From CAVPWP01 sp963709395 (GTDB taxonomy: Bacteria; Pseudomonadota; Alphaproteobacteria; Rhodobacterales; Rhodobacteraceae), in NCBI GenBank assembly GCA_963709395.1, contig CAVPWP010000016.1:1-64000 (forward strand): a stretch of 64,000 nucleotides of DNA, in the 5' to 3' direction. Shown here in pieces: positions 59,109-64,000 of the stretch (position 1 is its first letter; each line of letters opens with the position of its first letter). The translations under genes and the position numbers were made by a program. The notes below the pieces were generated by a model that had not been told where the DNA came from, made no database searches, and worked only from the letters and a program-made list of their open reading frames with translations.

Positions 59109-59933
59109 ATGCCGTCACTCGTCACTACGGATTGGCTTGCCGATCATCTTTCCGATCCGTCCCTTCGTGTCATCGAGGTCGATTGGGTCGGCCTCGACTC
59201 CTACCACGAGGGTCATATTCCCGGGGCCGTGGGATGGAACTGGAAAGACGCGCTGTGGGACCCGTTCGAGCGCGAGTTTCCGTCCGGTGACATCTTCTCG
59301 GAAAGGCTGGGGGCGGCCGGCGTCACGCGGGACACCACCGTGGTCCTCTACGGAGCACCCGTGCAATTCGGCACCTATGCGTGGTGGGTCTTCAGGATGC
59401 TGGGCCATCCCGATGTCCGGCTTCTGGATGGCGGCAAGACGAAATGGGAACGCGAAGGGCGGCCGATCGACCGGGACACACCCCGGGTGACCCCTGCCGA
59501 CTATGTTCCCAGCCCCCGGAACGAACGAAGCCGCGCGCGGAGGGATGACGTTCTCAAGGCGATCGGAGACCCGAACTGCGTCATTCTGGACCATCGGTCC
59601 CACGAGGAATACTCGGGTCTGCGGGTCGGCGTCCCGGGAAAGCCCGATGTCGGAGCCGAACGCGCCGGTCGGGTCCCCGGCGCCCGCCACCTGCCGTTCG
59701 AGGCGCTTCTGAACGAGGATACCTCGTTCAAGTCGGCGCAGGAGTTGCGCGAAATCTTCGGCACCCATGTGCCGGACCCCGAGACCCCCGTGATCTCCTA
59801 TTGCCGTCTCGCGCATCGCGCGACCCTGGCGCGTTTCGCGATGACCGAGATCCTCGGATACCGGGATGTCCGCGTCTACGACGGCTCCTGGACGGAATGG
59901 GGCAGCATGGTCGGCATGCCGATCGAACGCTGA
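59109..59933 (+). CDS. Thiosulfate/3-mercaptopyruvate sulfurtransferase (tandem rhodanese)
   Basis: A 274-residue two-domain rhodanese transferring sulfane sulfur to thiol acceptors or cyanide. The first domain has VSTDWLADHL-like VTTDWLADHLSDPSLRVIEV, YHEGHIPGAVGWNWKDALWD and TVVLYGAPVQFGTYAWWVF. The second has LDHRSHEEYSGLRVGVPGK, GRVPGARHLPFEALLNED and the active-site loop VISYCRLAHRATLARFAM, with the catalytic Cys. ATG 59109 is preceded by GGAGGACCCG. The loop CRLAHRA differs from both textbook classes, so the donor is not certain. Confidence 0.9.
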   Translation: MPSLVTTDWLADHLSDPSLRVIEVDWVGLDSYHEGHIPGAVGWNWKDALWDPFEREFPSGDIFSERLGAAGVTRDTTVVLYGAPVQFGTYAWWVFRMLGHPDVRLLDGGKTKWEREGRPIDRDTPRVTPADYVPSPRNERSRARRDDVLKAIGDPNCVILDHRSHEEYSGLRVGVPGKPDVGAERAGRVPGARHLPFEALLNEDTSFKSAQELREIFGTHVPDPETPVISYCRLAHRATLARFAMTEILGYRDVRVYDGSWTEWGSMVGMPIER

Positions 59934-59944
59934 GGTCGCGCGGC

Positions 59945-60963
59945 CTAATCCCGCCGCCTTCTCCCTGCCCCGGAAACAGCCCCGTCAGCGCCCGCTGGAC
60001 GACCCCGGTGACCGTGGGCCGCTTCAGCGCGCGGAAGGGCAGCGGGCGGCAGACCTCGACGGCGGCGATTCCCACCCGCGCGGTCAGCGCTCCGTTGATG
60101 ACACCTTCGCCGAAGCGGCGTGACACCTTCGACAGCAGCCCGCCCCCTGCGACCGACCCGATCAGGTCGTCACCCACTGCCACCGCGCCGGTGGCAACAA
60201 GGTGCTGCAGGACCGACTTCGTCAGCCGCCAGCCGCCCAGAACGCCGCTGCGCCCGCCATAGATCTCGGCGATGCGGCGGATCATGCGGATGTTCGCCGT
60301 CAGCGCGGCGAAGACATCGGCGAAGGCGATGGGCACCAGCGCCGTGACCGCCGCCACCTGACGCGCGGCGGCCTCGATCTCGCGCCGGGCAGCGGCATCG
60401 AGGCCGGGCAGCAGTTCGGCCTCGGCGGTTTCGAGCAAGGCGTCGGCATCCACAGCCTCGCCCCGCCGCGCTTCGAGCTTCTCGCGCCCCCAGCGCAGGT
60501 CTGGCCGGCCTGCATAAAGCGCCAGCATCCGGTCCACGACACCCTGCGCCTTGCCCACGTCGTTCGAAGCCAGCGCCTCGGAAGCCGCTGCATGCAGCTT
60601 GTCGAGCCGCGCCAGCCGCGAAATGGCCGCCCATTCGCGGATGATGATGGCCAGGCAGACCAGCACGAATGCCGCCAGAAGCCCGAGCGCGACATAGCCC
60701 AGCACCGGCGACCGTGCGACCAGCCCGGTCACGACGTTCCACGCGGCCACCGACAGGAAGAACGTCAGGATCGCCACGAGCAGCCGCCAGAACCACCGGC
60801 CAAGGGCAGAGGGTCGGCGCGCGGCCAGCGCGGCCATCGTCTGCATCGCCTGGCCCGTCGGCAGCGGTTCGCCGCTGTCCACGACTGGCGGCGCCTCGGC
60901 CGGGCTTTGTGCGGCGTCGCGGTCGTCGATCTCGATCAGGACGGGGCCCTTGCGGTCGCTCAT
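59945..60963 (-). CDS. YcjF-like (UPF0283) membrane protein, C-terminus uncertain
   Basis: A protein of about 335 residues starting MSDRKGPVLIEIDDRDAAQS at 60963. It has two adjacent membrane helices (LVAILTFFLSVAAWNVV; LGYVALGLLAAFVLVCLAII) and the DUF697-like C-terminal domain ALVPIAFADVFAALTANIRM to RRFGEGVINGALTARVG. Homologues end soon after RALTGLF. Here the open frame runs on antisense into the sulfurtransferase gene to 59728. A missing base in CCGGGG near 59970 would lead to the TAG at 59945-59947, the end I give. It starts seven bases after ycjX, forming the conserved YcjX-YcjF pair of unknown envelope-stress function. Confidence 0.75.
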
Positions 60964-60970
60964 GGCATTC

Positions 60971-62386
60971 TCACAGCCGGTCACCGATCAGAAACTGCGC
61001 CGCCCGATCGAGCCGGATATGCGGCGGTCCCTCGCCGGGTTTCAGGTCCAGCGGATGCGGCGCGAAACTCATCACCGAATAATCCGCGTCAAGCCAGGCG
61101 TCGGCCCCCTTGCGGGCCGGGGCCAGCAACTTGGCGGGGTCCTCGGGCAACTCACCGGGATAGAAGGCCGCGCGCTTGTCCGACCCCATCAGCCGGCCCC
61201 GCACCACGTCGAGCGTCCGCCCTTCATGCGTGGTCGTATCCTCGGTCGTCGCCCGAAGTGCGGCGATCGACATCGCCTGCGTCTGCGCGCCCGAGAAGTC
61301 GGCCCGCGCCTTGGCATCGGCCAGAAGCGCCTCGGCAATCGCCGTCAGCCGTCCGTGCTGGCTGTGGTGCAGATGGTCGGCCTTGGTCGCGGCGAAGAGG
61401 ATCTTCTCGACCCGCTTGCCCAGCAGAAGCTGGCTCAGGAACGCGTTCCGCCCGGGCCGAAAGGCGCCAAGGATATCGGCCATCGCCACCCGCAGGTCCT
61501 CGACCGCCGGTGGCCCGGCATGGATCGCGCCCAGCACGTCGACCAGCACGACCTGCCGGTCGATCCGGGCGAAATGGTCGCGGAAGAAGGGTTTGACGAC
61601 CGACCGCTTGTAGGCCTCGAACCGCCGCTCGAACTCGCGCCAGAGGCTGCCGCGCGGGGTCCTTTCGGGCTGCGCCAGCGGCGCGAAGGTCAGAACCGGC
61701 GACCCCGCCAGATCGCCGGGCAGAAGGAACCGCCCCGGCGTGCAGTCGGAAAACCCCGCCTCGCGCGCGTCGGTCAGATAGCCGGTGAAGGCCGCCGCCA
61801 ACGCCTTGGCCGTGGGTTCGTCCAGCGGGGCGTCACCCGCCGTCTGCTCGACCGCTGCCCGGAACGCCGCCGCCTGCGCACGCGGCGCGGCGCGGGCAAG
61901 GGTTTCGGCCGACCAGTCGGCATAGGACTTGTCGAGCAATCCCAGATCGAGGAGCCACTCGCCCGGATAATCCACGATGTCGAGGTGGACCGTCTTCGGC
62001 CCCGTCAGCCCCGACAGGAACCCCGACGGCTGCACCCGAAGCGACAGCCGCAATTCGCTGATCGACCGTGTGCTGTCGGGCCAGTGCGGGGCCGGACCGG
62101 TCAGGGCAGCCAGATGCGTTTCATAGTCGAAGCGCGGCACCGTGTCGTCGGGCTGGGGCTGAAGATAGGCGGTGCGGATCGACCCGTTCGCCGCCGCCAC
62201 AAGCTGCGGCATCCGCCCCCGGGCGATGAGGTTCGCGACCAGCGAGGTTATGAACACCGTCTTGCCCGCGCGGGACAGCCCCGTGACCCCCAGCCGGATC
62301 ACCGGCTCGAAAAACGCCTCGGACACCGTCGAGATCGTGGTCTCGACGCCCCGGGTCACCCCATCGGCAATGTCCTGAAGGATCAA
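60971..62386 (-). CDS. ycjX: YcjX-family P-loop GTPase/ATPase
   Basis: A 471-residue cytoplasmic P-loop protein. I chose the TTG at 62386 (LILQDIADGVTRGVETTIST) since upstream codons lack similarity. Walker A is RLGVTGLSRAGKTVFITSLV. VHLDIVDYPGEWLLDLGLLD is the family's G3-like segment, and RIDRQVVLVDVLGAIHAGPP and KILFAATKADHLHHSQHGRL (TKAD, G4-like) follow. In other proteobacteria ycjX and ycjF are stress-induced and cotranscribed. Biochemical role uncertain, GTP binding shown structurally for relatives. Confidence 0.85.
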   Translation of the reverse strand: MILQDIADGVTRGVETTISTVSEAFFEPVIRLGVTGLSRAGKTVFITSLVANLIARGRMPQLVAAANGSIRTAYLQPQPDDTVPRFDYETHLAALTGPAPHWPDSTRSISELRLSLRVQPSGFLSGLTGPKTVHLDIVDYPGEWLLDLGLLDKSYADWSAETLARAAPRAQAAAFRAAVEQTAGDAPLDEPTAKALAAAFTGYLTDAREAGFSDCTPGRFLLPGDLAGSPVLTFAPLAQPERTPRGSLWREFERRFEAYKRSVVKPFFRDHFARIDRQVVLVDVLGAIHAGPPAVEDLRVAMADILGAFRPGRNAFLSQLLLGKRVEKILFAATKADHLHHSQHGRLTAIAEALLADAKARADFSGAQTQAMSIAALRATTEDTTTHEGRTLDVVRGRLMGSDKRAAFYPGELPEDPAKLLAPARKGADAWLDADYSVMSFAPHPLDLKPGEGPPHIRLDRAAQFLIGDRL

Positions 62387-62518
62387 CGGAAAGGCCTTTC
62401 TCGGTCGCTTGCCCCTAGATAGACACGCCACGTCGCATGCGCCACCCCGGCCATACGTCAGGCCGCGTCCCGGCTGCGGACGTTGCCAAATCCGGGGCGG
62501 GCGGCTAAGGGCGCGGCC

Positions 62519-63296
62519 ATGCCACGCTATGCGCTTCTCATCGAATATCACGGCGGGCCTTTCGCGGGCTGGCAGCGGCAGGAGAACGCGCCCTCGGTGC
62601 AGGGCGCGGTCGAGGCCGCTTTGCGGGTGCTCGACCCGGGGGTGGAGCGTATCGCGGCTGCGGGTCGAACCGACGCGGGCGTTCATGCCCTGGGGCAGGT
62701 CGCGCATTGCGACCTCGACGGTGACTGGGACCCGTTCCGCCTGTGCGAGGCCTTGAACCATCACCTCAAGCCCGCTCCGATCGCCATCCGCGCCGCCGCC
62801 ACTCGTCGATCCCGACTGGCACGCGCGCTTCTCGGCGCTCGAGCGCAGTTATCTCTATCGCATCGTGCCGCGCCGTGCCCCGCTGACCCATGACGCGGGC
62901 CTGGCCTGGCGCGTTGGGCGGCCCCTCGACCCGGACGCCATGGCCGAGGGCGCGGCCCTGCTGGTCGGACATCACGACTTCACCACGTTCCGGTCTTCCA
63001 TGTGCCAGGCCGACAGCCCGGTGAAGACGCTCGACGAGGCGACGGTGACGGTCGAAGACACGTTCCACGGCCCCGAGATCCGCCTGCGTTTCCGCGCCCG
63101 GAGCTTCCTGCACAATCAGGTCCGCAGCTTCGTGGGGTCGCTGGAATGCGTCGGCGCCGGCAAATGGCGTCCGGCGGACATCGCCACCGCCCTTCAGGCG
63201 CGCGACCGCACCCGCTGCGGCCCCGTCGCGCCGCCCGACGGGCTTTACCTGACAGGGGTGCGCTATCCCCGGGATCCTTTCGCGGAATTTCCCTGA
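62519..63296 (+). CDS. truA: TruA, tRNA pseudouridine(38-40) synthase, frameshifted once
   Basis: This enzyme isomerises U38-U40 in the tRNA anticodon arm. The start MPRYALLIEYHGGPFAGWQR is the family N-terminus. Further on is VERIAAAGRTDAGVHALGQV, with the catalytic Asp in RTDAG. After NHHLKPAPIAIRAA the frame shifts by one extra base at about 62799-62801. It continues as LVDPDWHARFSALERSYLYR, then HHDFTTFRSSMCQADSPVKT, SFLHNQVRSFVGSLECVG and DGLYLTGVRYPRDPF. Corrected length is about 258. It follows YcjX divergently. Confidence 0.9.
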
Positions 63297-63394
63297 AATG
63301 CCCTGCAAGGGTGCCCAAATTACCTTTTGCGCGCCTTTTTCCTGCCCGGATTGACCGGCTTATTGGCTGCAATCACAGAGGTCAGGAGGCCGTC

Positions 63395-63538
63395 ATGAGT
63401 GCCCTGTTTTCCGTTTCTTTCGACACGATCGTCATGAGTGCAATCACCTGTCTGGTTCTGCGCGAGATCTTTCTCGCCACGCTTCCGGACGCAATGGTCG
63501 GCCCCGGCGGCTGGGTGATCGACACCGACCGCGACTGA
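63395..63538 (+). CDS. Small hydrophobic protein of unknown function
   Basis: A 47-residue open frame with a perfect AGGAGG five bases ahead of ATG 63395: MSALFSVSFDTIVMSAITCL, then a hydrophobic stretch to FLATLP and an acidic tail, GGWVIDTDRD. The strong ribosome binding site and coding-like codon use make it a credible gene. It could be a single-pass membrane peptide. I do not recognise it. Confidence 0.5.
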   Translation: MSALFSVSFDTIVMSAITCLVLREIFLATLPDAMVGPGGWVIDTDRD

Positions 63539-63664
63539 TCGCGCATCAGTCGGGACCCGAGCCAGGAACCGAGACCGTCAGGTGGCCCAGAGTCTTTCCC
63601 ATACCGCGTCCGCTTCGACGGCCAGATCGGCCGAAGGCGCACGCATGGCCACGGCGTCCAACAT

Positions 63665-63870
63665 CTATCCGTGGCCCGGTCGCACCGCCACGGTCGCACG
63701 CCCGGTCTCTCGGGTTCGCACGAAGCTTTCGATCACCCTGACACCGGGCGCGCGCTCGACAACCTCGATCATCGCATCGCTGCGCGGCGCCTGCCGATAG
63801 ACGACGGCCACCCGGACCTCGTCCGACAACTCATCGCCATGAATGGCGGCCCCAACCGCCTCGAGTTCGG
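63665..63870 (-). CDS. Possible partial or short protein at the right end
   Basis: On the minus strand a frame ending at a TAG at 63665-63667 reads AAIHGDELSDEVRVAVVYRQ, AMIEVVERAPGVRVIESFVR and ATVAVRPGHG. Its codon use is host-like. No clear start or ribosome binding site is visible upstream before stops and frame uncertainty, so it may be a fragment. The remainder of 63539-64000 holds no other gene I can support. Confidence 0.3.
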
Positions 63871-64000
63871 CCTCGGGTCTCCGCTTGCGAACCCACCCAC
63901 ATCTTCCCCAAAGCCTCGCCTGCCACTGCGACGACCGGCGTCCGGTTGGCGGTCGAACGGATCCTGAGTCAGGTCACCACGTCCGGGGCCGTACGGCCTG

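Noticed and set aside
57835..59118. Extension of the hemC frame across the hemE region on the minus strand
   Set aside because: The long frame is antisense to hemE; true hemC starts at 57834 with MTLILPSPEAPLRIG.

Overview
The window is a piece of the chromosome of a GC-rich alphaproteobacterium, almost certainly of the Rhodobacteraceae/Roseobacter group. The markers are a 16S-tRNA-23S-5S-tRNA-fMet ribosomal operon, a ccoNOQP/ccoGHIS cbb3 oxidase locus with FnrL-type binding sites, fnrL-hemN, MipZ, MsrPQ, homospermidine synthase and a TctABC citrate-type transporter. This rests on family recognition and gene order; I could not run a similarity search.

Layout. 1-855: 3' part of a formylglycine-generating enzyme gene. 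856-8500: accessory DNA with a hypothetical gene, a small HTH protein, two coupled tyrosine recombinases and a serine recombinase, all three recombinases broken; the serine recombinase is also split by an IS3-family element (7113-8384) with a 4-bp target duplication. 8458-14154 (minus strand): complete rRNA operon with promoter and terminator. 14380-20890: msrPQ, two fasciclin proteins, mipZ, a membrane protein and homospermidine synthase. 20922-29191: a citrate/tricarboxylate module with citryl-CoA lyase-like enzyme, class III CoA-transferase, TctA, TctB and TctC, and a divergent operon of response regulator, sensor kinase and periplasmic binding protein. 29255-30037: a chimeric relic. 30228-38959: an eight-gene operon of Ser/Thr kinase, FHA protein, PP2C phosphatase, P-loop-less GTPase-like protein, dynamin-like GTPase, small GTPase, small protein of unknown fold and an unknown protein. 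38960-40008: decayed insertion-sequence fragments ending at tRNA-Met. 40157-44069: ABC exporter and GDSL esterase. 44066-53226: cbb3 oxidase assembly and structural genes plus a UspA protein. 53223-63296: truncated Pit, Nudix, fnrL, hemN, hemC, hemE, sulfurtransferase, YcjF/YcjX and truA.

How the genes work together. FnrL, whose sites precede ccoG, ccoN, uspA and hemN, links low oxygen to high-affinity oxidase synthesis, copper loading (CcoI) and oxygen-independent haem synthesis. The Tct block looks like a self-contained uptake, activation, cleavage and sensing unit for citrate or a similar acid. The 30-39 kb operon is the strongest candidate for an undescribed system: a write/read/erase phosphorylation circuit coupled to membrane-remodelling-type GTPases, with no secretion genes nearby.

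A caution on the data: many intact-looking housekeeping genes (FGE, hss, tctA, an ABC permease, hemC, truA) carry a single extra base, nearly always in a short G or C run. This pattern suggests consensus sequencing errors, so pseudogene calls in core genes should be treated as provisional.
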